Source: an uncultured Eubacteriales bacterium
Lineage (GTDB): Bacteria > Bacillota > Clostridia > Oscillospirales > CAG-272
NCBI GenBank assembly: GCA_948467545.1
Contig: CAOKER010000001.1
Coordinates: 62,001-126,000, forward strand
DNA: 64,000 nucleotides
Reading direction: 5' to 3'
Positions 17,037 to 26,670 of the stretch are shown piece after piece. Every line of letters begins with the position of its first letter. Within the stretch, counting starts at the first letter, position 1. Below the pieces are notes generated by a model. That model ran no database searches, had not been told where the DNA came from, and saw only the letters and a list, made by a program, of their open reading frames with translations. The position numbers and the translations under genes are program-made.

Positions 17037-17987
17037 TCACATTAATTTAAAAGAATCTCCTTCGCGGATGCCTCTGCCGCGGATAAAATCTGCCGATGTA
17101 GTTCTTTTTTTACCTTCGGGAAGGACGCCGGTTATTTCTATATTACCTTTTCCGCATTTTACTGTAATTATGCCTTCCGAAACAGATACTACGGTTCCCG
17201 GAATGACATTTTTAAATTCTGCTGTTTCGGACGGAAGCTTTGCGTCGGTGAATTTAATACGTTTTCCGCGGAGCATGGAATATGAAAGCGGAGAGGGGGA
17301 AAGCGCGCGGATAATATTAAAAACTTCGAAATTGCTTTTGTCAAAATTGATTATGCAGTCTGTTTTTTCGATTTTGGCTGCGTATGTCATATTTTCATTG
17401 CTTTGCCTGCGTCTCAGGTTTCCGCATTCTCCGTTTTCTATTCTGCGAAGCGTTGATACTATCAGCTCGGCGCCGAGTATAGACAACCTGTTATGAAGGG
17501 TTTCAAAATTGTCTGTATCCAGTATTTCTGTTTCCGAGGTTTCAAGGATGTCTCCTGTGTCAAGTCCCGCGTCCATCAGCATTGTTGTAATACCGGTTTT
17601 TTTGTCTCCGGCCATAATGCACCGCTGTATCGGAGCCGCTCCGCGCCATCTCGGAAGAAGAGAGGCGTGGATGTTGACGCAGCCGTATTTGGGGTTATTC
17701 AGAACGTAATCGGGAAGGAGCTTTCCGTATGCCGCAACGACTATAATGTCCGGAGAAAGTCTTTCAAGCTCATTTTTGAATTCTTCGTTTTTGAGCGTTT
17801 GCGGCTGTAATACCTTAATACCGCGCGACAGCGCCGCTTCCTTTACCGGAGGAGGCATCAATAAATAGCCTCTGCCTTTCGGCTTGTCGGGTTGAGTTAC
17901 TGCTCCGACAACCTCAAATTCATTGTCACACAAACATTCAAAGGCTGTCTTTGCAAAATCAGGAGTTCCCATAAAAAGCACTTTCAT
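17037..17987 (-). CDS. fmt: Methionyl-tRNA formyltransferase
   Basis: A 316-residue enzyme that formylates initiator Met-tRNA. The N-terminus MKVLFMGTPDFA and the hallmark HASLLPRWRGAAPIQRCI are present, with the C-terminal tRNA-binding domain from about residue 205. ATG 17987 is chosen because homologues begin MKVLFMGT; the frame is open eight codons further. It pairs functionally with def, 86 nt upstream. Confidence 0.96.
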   Translation of the reverse strand: MKVLFMGTPDFAKTAFECLCDNEFEVVGAVTQPDKPKGRGYLLMPPPVKEAALSRGIKVLQPQTLKNEEFKNELERLSPDIIVVAAYGKLLPDYVLNNPKYGCVNIHASLLPRWRGAAPIQRCIMAGDKKTGITTMLMDAGLDTGDILETSETEILDTDNFETLHNRLSILGAELIVSTLRRIENGECGNLRRRQSNENMTYAAKIEKTDCIINFDKSNFEVFNIIRALSPSPLSYSMLRGKRIKFTDAKLPSETAEFKNVIPGTVVSVSEGIITVKCGKGNIEITGVLPEGKKRTTSADFIRGRGIREGDSFKLM

Positions 17988-18073
17988 AATAATTATCCGT
18001 TTCCTTCCCATGCATTTCTTTTATCTCTGTTTGGCTGCTTTAACGGTTTAGGATTGGCAGTAAAGAAATATTC

Positions 18074-18556
18074 TCAATCTTTCATTTCTTTCAGTTCCTC
18101 AGGTGTCAGCATGTGAATTGCTCTGTCTGTATAAAGAATTCCGTCAAGGTGATCAAGCTCATGACAGAAAGCCCGTGCCGATAATCCGTCTCCGGATATA
18201 GTAAAATATTTACCGTTTCGGTCCATAGCACGAATAGTGACACTTTCGGGACGATCGGTTATTCCCCACTTGCCCGGAATTGACAGGCATCCCTCAAGCT
18301 CTTGCTGGTGCGCGTCAGAACTTTTTATTATTTCCGGATTAATAAGTTCAAGCAGTCCTGCCTTTTCATGTTCAACAAGAACTATACGGCGCAGTACACC
18401 TACTTGAACGGCTGCAAGACCGGCTCCTTCGGCGGCTATAAGCGTTTCCTTCATATCATCAAGAAGGCGGATTATGCGCGGTGTAATCTCTTTGACGGGT
18501 TTACTTTTTTTACGGAGAATCGGATCTCCTTCTTTTATTATATTTAGAGTTGCCAT
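18074..18556 (-). CDS. def: Peptide deformylase
   Basis: A 160-residue iron/zinc hydrolase removing the formyl group from new proteins. All three motifs are intact: GAGLAAVQVG, EGCLSIPG and the metal-binding HELDH. The second motif has the standard EGCLS form, as in active enzymes. ATG 18556 (MATLNI) matches the family start, with GGAAG upstream. It lies between priA (69 nt) and fmt. Confidence 0.96.
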   Translation of the reverse strand: MATLNIIKEGDPILRKKSKPVKEITPRIIRLLDDMKETLIAAEGAGLAAVQVGVLRRIVLVEHEKAGLLELINPEIIKSSDAHQQELEGCLSIPGKWGITDRPESVTIRAMDRNGKYFTISGDGLSARAFCHELDHLDGILYTDRAIHMLTPEELKEMKD

Positions 18557-18625
18557 TATTATGAAGCTTCCTTTCATTTAGCATAATACAGATATTTCGG
18601 CTATTTTATATTATTGCCACACATT

Positions 18626-21280
18626 TTAAAGATTACTTGGATCGATATCAATTCCCACTGTATAATCAGTCGTCCCGTTTCCGCTATATTTTTGAAGTAT
18701 GGAACGCAGAAGAAGCCTTGTACGGAAATCGGAACGCAGTTTGCATATAATTCTATATCGATAGCGTTTGTTTACACGATACACCTGCGCCTCATAAGGG
18801 CCGAAAATAATCATACGGACATCGCTGAATTCACCTTTCAAAAGTGTGCATAAATCAGTATGCAGCTTTATAGAGATGTCTGCAACCGTTCGTTCATCTT
18901 CCGCTGTTATACTGATAAGCGCAATTCGGCAGAACGGAGGAAATAACATTGCCCTTCGAAATTCGATTTCGCTTTTATAGAAGGCGTCATAATTTTGCTC
19001 CGATGCAAGCTTTATTATCGGATGTTCGGGAGAGAACGTCTGAATAACTGCATGTCCCTGTTTGTCCGAACGTCCTGAGCGTCCGATTAATTGTGTGAGC
19101 ATTGAAAAAGTACGTTCATTAGCTCTGTAATCGTCGAGATAGAGAGATGTATCGGCTAAAATAACGCCTGAAACGTCGACCCCGGGAAAATCGTGTCCTT
19201 TAGTGACCATTTGGGTACCTATAAGTATGTCTGCCTCTCCTTCTCGAAATCTGTCGATCATATTATAAAATGAGTTTTTTGACGATGTTGTATCGGCGTC
19301 CATACGCATAATACGTGCGGCGGGGTATTTTAATTTCAGTTCTTCTTCAACTTTCTGAATGCCCGCGCCAAAATGTACAAGATGAGGTTTTCCGCATGAC
19401 GGACAGTTTTTCGGGACCTGTCCTTTGTAACCGCACATATGGCACCTGAGTTCTCCGATTCCGTTCGGTAATGCGTGATATGTAAGTGAAATACTGCAAT
19501 TCGGACAGCGAAGCGCCTCTCCGCATGACGGACAGGAAATAAAGTGATTGTACCCGCGTCTGTTCATAAACAGAATCGCTTGTCTGCCCTTTGAAAGTGT
19601 TTTCTTTATTTCTGAGTCAAGCTCCGAACCGATAAGACCTCCTCCGCTTTTTTGCAGCCCTGACACATTTGAAATGATGGTTTCGGGCAGCGATGTACCG
19701 CCTATGCGTTCTGTAAGCCTTACTGTCAAATATCTTCCGGTCTCTGCGCGGTAGTAGGTTTCGATCGACGGCGTTGCTGACGCCAAAAGCAGTACGGCGT
19801 TATTTGCTGCACATCTGAAGCGGGCGATATCACGCGCATGATATTTTGGACTTGTATCTGATTTATATGTATGCTCCTGCTCTTCGTCGATTACAATCAT
19901 GCCAATGTTATCGAACGGAGCAAACACGGCGGAGCGCGTTCCGATACAAATATCAACGTCTCCGCGTTTCATCGATCTCCAAGCGTCATATCTTTCTCCC
20001 TGCGAGAGCATGGAGTGTATAACGGCGACCCTTGTACCGTAACACGAACAGAAATAGCCGACAGTCTGCGGCGTCAGGGATATTTCAGGTACAAGTACGA
20101 TAACTTTTTTTCCGTCGGCGATTACACGGTCGATCAGCTCCTTAATCACTCTGGTTTTTCCGCTCCCTGTAACCCCGTAAAGAAGTACAGCCTTAGCTTT
20201 TCCTGAGGAATAGATGTTTTCGAGTTTTTCATAAGCGGTTCTTTGTGCAGGAGTAAGAGGGCGAGCCTCTTGTTTAACATTGTTGCTGCCCGTAAAATTT
20301 GTACGGTATATTTCATTTTTTTCGATTTTAAGAAATCCGCGGTCTTCAAGCCTTTGAATGACGGTTTTTCCCGCTCCTGTACGGTTTTTTAGCTCATCCA
20401 GCTGAAGCTCGCTGCATGCAGCGAGCTCTCTGAGTACCGCGCCCATGAGAGGAGCTTTTCGCGACAATGATAAGGAAAGTTCTTCGGCTTCTTCCGAATC
20501 AATTTTTAAGACAGCTGTTTCTTCATATTTTTTTCCTATTCTGTTTATTGAAAATTCGGTGTGTATCGCTCCGGTACGTTCAAGCGCAGAAAGAAGCCGG
20601 AGCTGTTTTTGAGAAAATACCGACTGCAATGCGGAACGTGTCATTTTTCCATGTTTTGCCGAGACTGCGTTGAGAATTTCCATGCGAATTTTATCGGTGT
20701 CGGACAGACATTGCTGTGAGTGCATTTCGTCAAGCTTTTCCATTCCGTATTGAGTGACTGAATAGACTGTTTTAGCCTTTCCCATAATAAATGACGGAAC
20801 TATTGCATGGACGGCGTCTCCGTAGGGGCAGATAATATGTTCGTGCATGTACTCGCAAAGAGAGGTCTGTTCTTCTGACAGTGATATATCGGAAGGAAGA
20901 ACTTCGGTGATCTCTTTTAACTTTTTAGTATCAAGCTCAGGTTTATCGTTGGTACATGAGATTACAAGCGCAAGATGCTGACGGTTCCCTGCGCCGAACG
21001 GAACGCGGACAAAGTCTCCCCGTCTGATAATTTCTTTAAATTCATCGGGAACCTTATAATCAAAAAGCCGATCGAGGTGATACGGAATATCGATAAGACA
21101 TACGCTTGAATATAATTCCGTATTGTCATAGATATCCGCACCGACCGTTTGATCGGCAGATTTTGAGTTGTCATTTCCGGAGCGGATATTTGTTTTGTTT
21201 TCTTTTGTACTCATATCCGTTTGATTTCCGCTTTCTCCTGCCTTGATAATAAGCTGAACCTTATTATTATTCGTCCTCAA
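18626..21280 (-). CDS. priA: Primosomal protein N' (PriA helicase)
   Basis: 884 residues, longer than most PriA proteins because of an extra N-terminal segment of about 50 polar residues before the usual SVCLIDIPYHLDRLFDYKVP start. The helicase core has LLYGVTGSGKTRVIKELIDR (Walker A), VIDEEQEHTYKSD (DEEQ box) and QLIGRSGRSDKQGHAV. Four zinc-binding CxxC pairs lie between them (CPSCGEALRCPNC, CHMCGY, CPSCGK). PriA restarts stalled forks. The start is uncertain: TTG 21280 overlaps rpoZ by 14 nt; ATG 21214 is the alternative. Confidence 0.93.
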   Translation of the reverse strand: MRTNNNKVQLIIKAGESGNQTDMSTKENKTNIRSGNDNSKSADQTVGADIYDNTELYSSVCLIDIPYHLDRLFDYKVPDEFKEIIRRGDFVRVPFGAGNRQHLALVISCTNDKPELDTKKLKEITEVLPSDISLSEEQTSLCEYMHEHIICPYGDAVHAIVPSFIMGKAKTVYSVTQYGMEKLDEMHSQQCLSDTDKIRMEILNAVSAKHGKMTRSALQSVFSQKQLRLLSALERTGAIHTEFSINRIGKKYEETAVLKIDSEEAEELSLSLSRKAPLMGAVLRELAACSELQLDELKNRTGAGKTVIQRLEDRGFLKIEKNEIYRTNFTGSNNVKQEARPLTPAQRTAYEKLENIYSSGKAKAVLLYGVTGSGKTRVIKELIDRVIADGKKVIVLVPEISLTPQTVGYFCSCYGTRVAVIHSMLSQGERYDAWRSMKRGDVDICIGTRSAVFAPFDNIGMIVIDEEQEHTYKSDTSPKYHARDIARFRCAANNAVLLLASATPSIETYYRAETGRYLTVRLTERIGGTSLPETIISNVSGLQKSGGGLIGSELDSEIKKTLSKGRQAILFMNRRGYNHFISCPSCGEALRCPNCSISLTYHALPNGIGELRCHMCGYKGQVPKNCPSCGKPHLVHFGAGIQKVEEELKLKYPAARIMRMDADTTSSKNSFYNMIDRFREGEADILIGTQMVTKGHDFPGVDVSGVILADTSLYLDDYRANERTFSMLTQLIGRSGRSDKQGHAVIQTFSPEHPIIKLASEQNYDAFYKSEIEFRRAMLFPPFCRIALISITAEDERTVADISIKLHTDLCTLLKGEFSDVRMIIFGPYEAQVYRVNKRYRYRIICKLRSDFRTRLLLRSILQKYSGNGTTDYTVGIDIDPSNL

Positions 21281-21545
21281 GTTTGATTGAACTGTCTACA
21301 ATGCTGTATTCTCCGGAATAAAGACGTCTGATTGCACATTTTACAGCCTTTTCATCTCGGATTTCTTTTTTTATCATTGAAGCAATACTTTTTTCTGTCT
21401 CCTTGTTCGCAATTTGACGTTCGGCATTTTCGCGGCATTTACAATACTCGTCTGTCACCATACGCGCACATTTTGCGGTTGCGGAAACAAGAACGTACCG
21501 GTTGTATTTTCCTTTTGAAAGTTCTTCGGGAGTTGGATATAACAT
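21267..21545 (-). CDS. rpoZ: RNA polymerase omega subunit
   Basis: A 92-residue protein with the omega signature near the N-terminus: MLYPTPEELSKGKYNRYVLV, then SATAKCARMVTDE. It helps assemble RNA polymerase. It lies between gmk and priA as in many Clostridia, and its stop overlaps the PriA start. Confidence 0.9.
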   Translation of the reverse strand: MLYPTPEELSKGKYNRYVLVSATAKCARMVTDEYCKCRENAERQIANKETEKSIASMIKKEIRDEKAVKCAIRRLYSGEYSIVDSSIKLEDE

Positions 21546-21640
21546 AATTAATACCAGGCCTTTCCTTTTTTGTATTACAGAATCTTATAAAGTGAAAAAT
21601 ATGTAATTAAATCATATTGAACAAATAATATCTGGTTCGT

Positions 21641-22276
21641 TCAGCAATTAAAATAGTTTTCAATTAATTTTTCAATACCGGATTGATCAGGCAGGGTTCC
21701 GTTCATTGCCGATGCAATTTTTTCTACGGTCTTTTTTGTGCATCCTGTTTCGTTTATGATGACGCAATCATATTTTGACCAGCATTTAATTTCATCTTGT
21801 GCAATTTTCATTCGTTTTTCAATTTGCTCGGGTGTATTTGAGCCTCTTTTTTCTATACGCTTACGCTGTTCGGAAGCAGAGGGCGGAAGTATAAATATGC
21901 TTCTGACATCCGGATAGATCTTCATAACATTTTCTGCTCCGTGAACATCTACATCTAAGATGAGTCTTGTCCCTGAATTCAAGGCATCTTCGACCTCGTA
22001 TTTTGGAGTACCGTAACAGTTGTCGCCGTAAATATTGTATTCGAGGAGCTCTCCGTTTTTAAGCATATCATCGAATTTTTTGCGTGTTACAAACTTGTAA
22101 TCACGTCCGTCGATTTCTCCCTGACGAATGTTTCTTGTTGTTACCGAAACAGCTTTTCGGCAGCCGAATTGTTCGATAAGCATGTCAATTATGGTTCCTT
22201 TTCCGCTTCCGGAGGGTCCGGAAATTATCAGAATCAGATCTTTGACTTTTTTGTTTACATTATAGTTATCGCTCAC
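21641..22276 (-). CDS. gmk: Guanylate kinase
   Basis: A 211-residue kinase making GDP from GMP. P-loop LIISGPSGSGKGTI, the GMP-binding block VSVTTRNIRQGEIDGRDY and LDVDVHGAENV are clear. A C-terminal extension of about ten residues is present. It follows the RemA gene by 52 nt. Confidence 0.95.
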   Translation of the reverse strand: MSDNYNVNKKVKDLILIISGPSGSGKGTIIDMLIEQFGCRKAVSVTTRNIRQGEIDGRDYKFVTRKKFDDMLKNGELLEYNIYGDNCYGTPKYEVEDALNSGTRLILDVDVHGAENVMKIYPDVRSIFILPPSASEQRKRIEKRGSNTPEQIEKRMKIAQDEIKCWSKYDCVIINETGCTKKTVEKIASAMNGTLPDQSGIEKLIENYFNC

Positions 22277-22328
22277 GCAGTTCCTCCGCAGATTACAGAT
22301 GATTTATTTATTACGGTTTAGCTGTAAG

Positions 22329-22595
22329 TCAAAAATCTTCGGCTGTATCCAAGTCCGAATCGTCATTGTCAAGACGTCCGGCAATTGTTTCTGTCTGCAC
22401 AGCGGATAATATTATGTGTTCGCTGTCTGTAACAATTACCGAGCGTGTGCGGCGGCCGCAGGTTACATCAATAACACGGCCCTCCTCTTTTGCATCCTGC
22501 ACCATTCTTTTTATCGGAGAAGAGTCCAGATTTACAATTGTAACGACACGGTGTGCCGCTACCATATTTCCGAATCCTATATTTATAAATTTCAT
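22329..22595 (-). CDS. remA: RemA/DUF370 family DNA-binding regulator
   Basis: An 88-residue protein: [20 protein letters not shown] followed by [11 protein letters not shown] and the [13 protein letters not shown] segment ([18 protein letters not shown]). In Bacillus RemA activates biofilm matrix genes by binding DNA as a ring. Its position between yicC and gmk is conserved. The acidic tail [13 protein letters not shown] is a variable part. Confidence 0.92.
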   Translation of the reverse strand: MKFINIGFGNMVAAHRVVTIVNLDSSPIKRMVQDAKEEGRVIDVTCGRRTRSVIVTDSEHIILSAVQTETIAGRLDNDDSDLDTAEDF

Positions 22596-22720
22596 CTTAT
22601 ATACCCCTGTTTTTTGATATCTTTTCTTATCCGACGGATATTGATTTAATATATAATGTAAAACACCTTATCGGAATTATTTCCGTGTTGTATTAATTTT
22701 ATGCTGTATAGAACATAAAG

Positions 22721-23611
22721 CTATTCGATATTCTGAATTTGTTCACGAATACGTTCGAGCTCACTTTTCATTTCAACTACAATTTCGGTAAGCTTAATAT
22801 CCGAGACCTTGGAGCCGATAGTATTTATTTCTCTTCCTATCTCCTGAAGAAGAAAATCCATTCTTCTTCCGACGGGTTCGTCAGAGCAGAAAGCCTTGTC
22901 AAGAGCCGAAAAATGACTTTTAAGTCTTACTGTTTCTTCATCTACGGCAACCTTGTCTGCAAACAGTGCGCATTCGGTGATAATTTTTGTTTCGTCAATT
23001 TCATTATATCCCTTTTGTTCAAGGATATTTTTAAGCTTTGCTTCAAGCCGTTCACGATATGCAGATACCATGTTCGGTTCTTCTGTTTCAACTTCGGCTG
23101 TAAGTAACTCTAAGTGCTTTTTCTTTCCGGAAAGATCAGACAATATATTTTTGCCCTCGTTTTTACGCATTTCACAAAAATTGTCCGTTGCTTTTGATAG
23201 GATTCTTTTTATATCGTTCCAGTCTTGTTCTTCATCGGACTCCGGCTGTTGAAAAGCAAAAATGTCACGGTTGGAGGCTACTTTCATCACTGTTATATCG
23301 TCTCTGAGCTTGTATTCATCTCGAAGCCGCTCAAGTACCTTAAGGTATTCGCTTAAATAATTCTCATCCAAATCAATTTTGGTGTCGCTTCCGTTTTCAG
23401 CAGTAATGCTGATATTTACATCAATTTTCCCGCGAAAAATTCCGCGGCTTTGAAGATAAGGCTTTATTCTGTCTTCAATATAGGAGTATGAACGAGGAAG
23501 TTTTACCGAGCAGTCGAGGAAACGATTATTAACGCTTTTAATTTCGACAGTAATATTTTTTCCGCCTTCAATACCGCTGCAGCGTCCAAATGCTGTCATA
23601 CTTTTAATCAT
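22721..23611 (-). CDS. YicC-family endoribonuclease
   Basis: A 296-residue protein with the YicC N-terminus (MIKSMTAFGR, then EIKSVNNRFLD) and the C-terminal DUF1732 block (GRRMDFLLQEIGREINTIGSK) ending EKIREQIQN-like. YicC proteins cleave RNA and have been tied to small-RNA turnover. It is the first gene of the minus-strand housekeeping run; its promoter should lie just above 23620. Confidence 0.93.
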   Translation of the reverse strand: MIKSMTAFGRCSGIEGGKNITVEIKSVNNRFLDCSVKLPRSYSYIEDRIKPYLQSRGIFRGKIDVNISITAENGSDTKIDLDENYLSEYLKVLERLRDEYKLRDDITVMKVASNRDIFAFQQPESDEEQDWNDIKRILSKATDNFCEMRKNEGKNILSDLSGKKKHLELLTAEVETEEPNMVSAYRERLEAKLKNILEQKGYNEIDETKIITECALFADKVAVDEETVRLKSHFSALDKAFCSDEPVGRRMDFLLQEIGREINTIGSKVSDIKLTEIVVEMKSELERIREQIQNIE

Positions 23612-23944
23612 ACTGAGCTACGCCTTTCTGTGAATGTTAAAAATCATTTTCAATAATATTATTTTACCTCTTTTTACACGGTTTGTCAACCTTATGAAGT
23701 CTTATTTTGAAAATGACTTGTTCTTTTTGATTTCTATTCATGCAGAATTTGTATTTGATTTTTTTAATGTCCTGATTTTCTTTTACTGCTTTTTTAGTAT
23801 TATAACTGCCTGCATTCTAAGAGAATTATATGCAGAAATAGCTTTGTCTATTTGAGTATCAACCTCTACTGAGCTTCCTGTGTACTCCAAGCCTCAATAT
23901 TATGTTTCACAAACCATTTCTAAACAAAATGTGTTTCTAACTTC
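23612..23944. other. AT-rich spacer without a supported gene
   Basis: This stretch contains T-rich sequence with a hydrophobic-looking plus-strand frame (23634-23855) that has no ribosome binding site. I regard it as non-coding; it must contain the promoter of the yicC run. Confidence 0.4.
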
Positions 23945-24419
23945 TGACATATTTATTCCATACGGATATACCACATTTTAATTCTCCGTCAGAAATGATT
24001 TCACTCAAATCATCTCTGCTTGAGAATTCAGGGATATTATATCCAAGATATTGCCTTAACAATGTTATAATATTTCTCAGATCAATACTCAACAATATAA
24101 AATCTTTATTATTGCTTTGGACTGCTTAAAGCAACTATCGGTTTCAGATATATAAAATTTATTTCTATCTTTTTTGCTGTATATGAAATTTATATATCTA
24201 TCACATAACAGCTGTGGTAAAATTCACAAAATTTGCTTTAATAATTCCGAATGAATAAGCATTACTGACATATATTTTTATGGTAGGCGAAATTTCAATA
24301 GGTAGTATCTTATTAATCGCTATTATCATACCTTTCAACTGTGCGGAAGGCAAGAAAAATAGTACAGCAACACAGCATTAAAAATCTTATAATAGTAGAA
24401 TACACAGCCGGAAGGATAA
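23945..24419 (-). pseudogene. Decayed coding region downstream of the ACP-like gene
   Basis: Read on the minus strand directly after the ACP-like stop, three or four open segments in shifting frames look like one broken protein: a start MIILPAVYSTIIRFLM, then MIIAINKILPIEISPTIKIY, then a long C-terminal segment containing DFILLSIDLRNIITLLRQYL, YNIPEFSSRDD, ELKCGISVWNKYVRS and a stop near 23945. Frame changes and stops separate them, so the gene is dead. The product is not recognisable to me; its place after an ACP suggests a former partner in the same pathway. Confidence 0.5.
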
Positions 24420-24671
24420 TCATATCTCCTTCTTCTGAGTAATTTCATAATCTATTATCTCGCTTATTTGGGAAATTGAACTACTACTTACAAGTGATAG
24501 ACATTCATCTAGATATTCAATTCCAAATTTTGATTCAACTTCCAAAATCAATCGTACAAAAAGTATAGAATCCATGCTAATTGTTTCAAAAAAATCCATA
24601 TCATTGTTGTCAATAAAATCTATTTTACGAAATAATAACTTAATGTTTTCACTATACTTTACTTTCTCCAT
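24420..24671 (-). CDS. Acyl-carrier-protein-like protein
   Basis: An 83-residue single-domain carrier protein. The phosphopantetheine site is the D34-S35 pair in ETISMDSILFVRLILEVE, and the following ESKFGIEYLDE is the classic helix II/III region. No fatty-acid or polyketide genes are near. From memory, solitary ACP-like proteins of this size accompany peptide maturation systems in Clostridium (the ocin_ACP_rel type of family), which fits the decayed neighbour and the tiny ORF upstream, but this is inference. It could also be an orphan carrier acting in trans. Confidence 0.7.
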   Translation of the reverse strand: MEKVKYSENIKLLFRKIDFIDNNDMDFFETISMDSILFVRLILEVESKFGIEYLDECLSLVSSSSISQISEIIDYEITQKKEI

Positions 24672-24761
24672 TTATAAAAAACTTGCTCCAATTCTTCTTG
24701 CTTTTTAATTTCTTCTTTTACGGCTATGTCAGCAACTTTATGGTATTAATTCTCAAATAAT

Positions 24762-24800
24762 AAAAAAACGACACAGCACACTTGGAGTGCATATGTCGTC
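24762..24800 (-). terminator. Terminator upstream of the ACP-like gene
   Basis: On the minus strand ACGACATATGCACT pairs with AGTGTGCTGTGTCGT around a 3-base loop and is followed by TTTTTTT. It lies between the tiny ORF at 24856-24906 and the ACP gene, so a short transcript of about 150-200 nt ends here. Confidence 0.75.
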
Positions 24801-24855
24801 AATCGCAATTTATTCGTATTTACATATCTCAGTGCAAAATGACCGCAATATCCAT

Positions 24856-24906
24856 TTAAAACAATTCTGAATTAAATGAAATAACCTTTTGAAGTAATGG
24901 TGTCAT
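24856..24906 (-). CDS. Possible 16-residue peptide ORF
   Basis: ATG 24906 opens MTPLLQKVISFNSELF and a stop; GAGG lies about 8 nt upstream, and a strong terminator follows 55 nt later. A second short frame (starting MDIAVI) overlaps it. In a different frame the same region reads NGYCGHFALRYVN after a stop, so an indel in a longer precursor is possible. It may be a peptide precursor remnant for the ACP-linked locus, or chance. Confidence 0.25.
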   Translation of the reverse strand: MTPLLQKVISFNSELF

Positions 24907-25080
24907 TTTTTAATCCTCATCTTAAACTTTAATTCATCTTACGGCATTAAAACTGTTAGTTAATCCAATATTTCTTTTTATCATCATATTATCACAAATA
25001 CAGTAGCTTGTCAACATCTAATTCAAATATTTTTCATATTATTTTCTCAAACAAATTAAATTTATATATATTTTTATTCC

Positions 25081-25924
25081 GGACAGTCGATTCCCAAACG
25101 GAACGCAAAGTCTTGTTCCTTATCTGAAGCTGTGGTACAGCGACATGACGCCGGAGGAAGGATACCAGCTCAATATAGCAATTATGGAATGCTATGAAAA
25201 TTTCGGAATTTCAAAGGACAACAAGAGCCTGCTGAATAAGAACGGAAATTTCAAAGCTATGCCGGATTTTACGCATCTCTATCCGCTGCTGCTGAAATAT
25301 CCAACTCTTAAAAACATCGCCGCCGTGGTGAAGGATTTGATCGATTCCGGTCTTGGCGGACAAACAAATGTTAATCTGAATTCCTCTTTTATCGTGCTCG
25401 ATACTTCCTCCGCCAGAGAGGAGGATGTCAGTCCGATTACCTTTCTCGGCACCTATTTCATTCGTGATGAGCTCAGTCGTTCCCGTACCCGCAAAAAAGC
25501 GGTATTCGGTGACGAGCTTTGGAAAATTGCGGGCAGCGAAGGAAACGAGCAGGCAGCCGATTTTATTATCAAGCTGATAAAAACCATTCGTGGCTACAGC
25601 GGCATCTTTATATCAGCGACGCAGAACATCGTAGATTATTTTGCCCTGCGTGACGGGAAATTCGGTGATACCCTGCTGAATAACAGCCGCCTGAAGCTGC
25701 TTCTTCAAATGGAGGAAGCGGAAGCGATGAAATTACAGGAAAAGCTCGGACTTACCGATGAAGAGGTTATGCAGATTGTCCGCAGCGGACGCGGCCAGGG
25801 ACTTCTCTGCGCCGGAAAAAATCGGATCAGTGTGGAAATCCGTGCTTCTCAAGCGCAGCACGAACTTATTACCACCAGCAGAGCGGATCTTGAAAAACGG
25901 GTAAAGACGGAGGATGAAGGATAA
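25081..25924 (+). pseudogene. 3' fragment of a VirB4/TraE-type conjugation ATPase
   Basis: The frame is homologous-looking from about 25081 (RFPNGTQSLVPYLKLWYSDM), upstream of the first ATG at 25145, and reads to the natural C-terminus. It keeps the Walker B region (KKAVFGDELWKIAG) and the C-terminal FISATQNIVDYF and GQGLLCAGKNR, but the Walker A half is missing. VirB4 ATPases power type IV secretion in conjugative elements and are normally 600-800 residues. The abrupt change from AT-rich sequence at about 25080 marks a deletion or insertion breakpoint. No other transfer gene is in the window. Confidence 0.82.
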
Positions 25925-25961
25925 AAAAAGTCTGCCCATAGAGCAGGCAGACCAAAATCGA

Positions 25962-26276
25962 TTAGATTAAATTGTGCCATTCACGGCGGTTATATAAAAT
26001 GCGGAACACATGAACAGTTTTGCGGGATTCGTCAACGATATAAAAAGCAATATAATTTTCAACCGGAATTTTTCGGATTCCCATTGACCGATATGGTTCC
26101 TCATCGATCAAAGCATAACGCAGCGGCATGGAAGAAAGCGATAGTATTTGTTCTTTAATGGATAAGTAAATACGCTTTGCAATCGCAGGTTCTAAAAGTG
26201 TTTCGCTGATATATGTAAGGATCCCATAGAGATCCTTTTCCGCAGAGGATTCAATAATAACATTATACTCCATCAA
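25962..26276 (-). CDS. RelE/ParE-family toxin
   Basis: A 104-residue type II toxin of the RelE/ParE fold: N-terminal SAEKDLYGILTYISETL helix pair and the C-terminal NYIAFYIVDESRKTVHVFRI strands. RelE members cut mRNA on the ribosome and ParE members poison gyrase; this one cannot be placed firmly. It overlaps its antitoxin gene by 14 nt, the usual coupled order antitoxin-toxin. The pair probably stabilised the surrounding element. Confidence 0.85.
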   Translation of the reverse strand: MMEYNVIIESSAEKDLYGILTYISETLLEPAIAKRIYLSIKEQILSLSSMPLRYALIDEEPYRSMGIRKIPVENYIAFYIVDESRKTVHVFRILYNRREWHNLI

Positions 26277-26535
26277 AATCGAATTTCCTCTCTATACCGG
26301 CAAACACATCGGCAGCAGAGCGACCTTTACCGGATTTTACATCAGCAAGACCTTCATCAAGTAGACGGTGAAGCTCGCTTTTTCCGCAAAGCCGTTCATA
26401 TTCACGATTCGAGAGCACAACTAAATCGCCGGTTCCGTTTTTTGTAATAAAAACAGGCTCGTTGTATTGATTGCAAAAATCAGAAATTTCATTGTATTTG
26501 TTGCGAAGATCAGAGCTTGGACGAATTGTTGCCAT
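26263..26535 (-). CDS. Phd/YefM-family antitoxin
   Basis: A 90-residue antitoxin. N-terminal IRPSSDLRNKYNEISDFCNQ and EPVFITKNGTGDLVVLSN form the Phd/YefM DNA-binding domain; the C-terminal half is the flexible toxin-binding part. ATG 26535 has GGGGG 7 nt upstream. It and its partner toxin likely repress their own promoter, located between this gene and fic. Confidence 0.87.
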   Translation of the reverse strand: MATIRPSSDLRNKYNEISDFCNQYNEPVFITKNGTGDLVVLSNREYERLCGKSELHRLLDEGLADVKSGKGRSAADVFAGIERKFDFDGV

Positions 26536-26670
26536 AATCATACCCCCATCATTTATTATATGCATATTATATCAAAATATCGATACGAAGTCAAGGGTTA
26601 TCCCGATTTATTTGTTTTATTACAGGTATAGAAACCAAATTGAGTTATCTCCACCAATAACACCTCTTCG

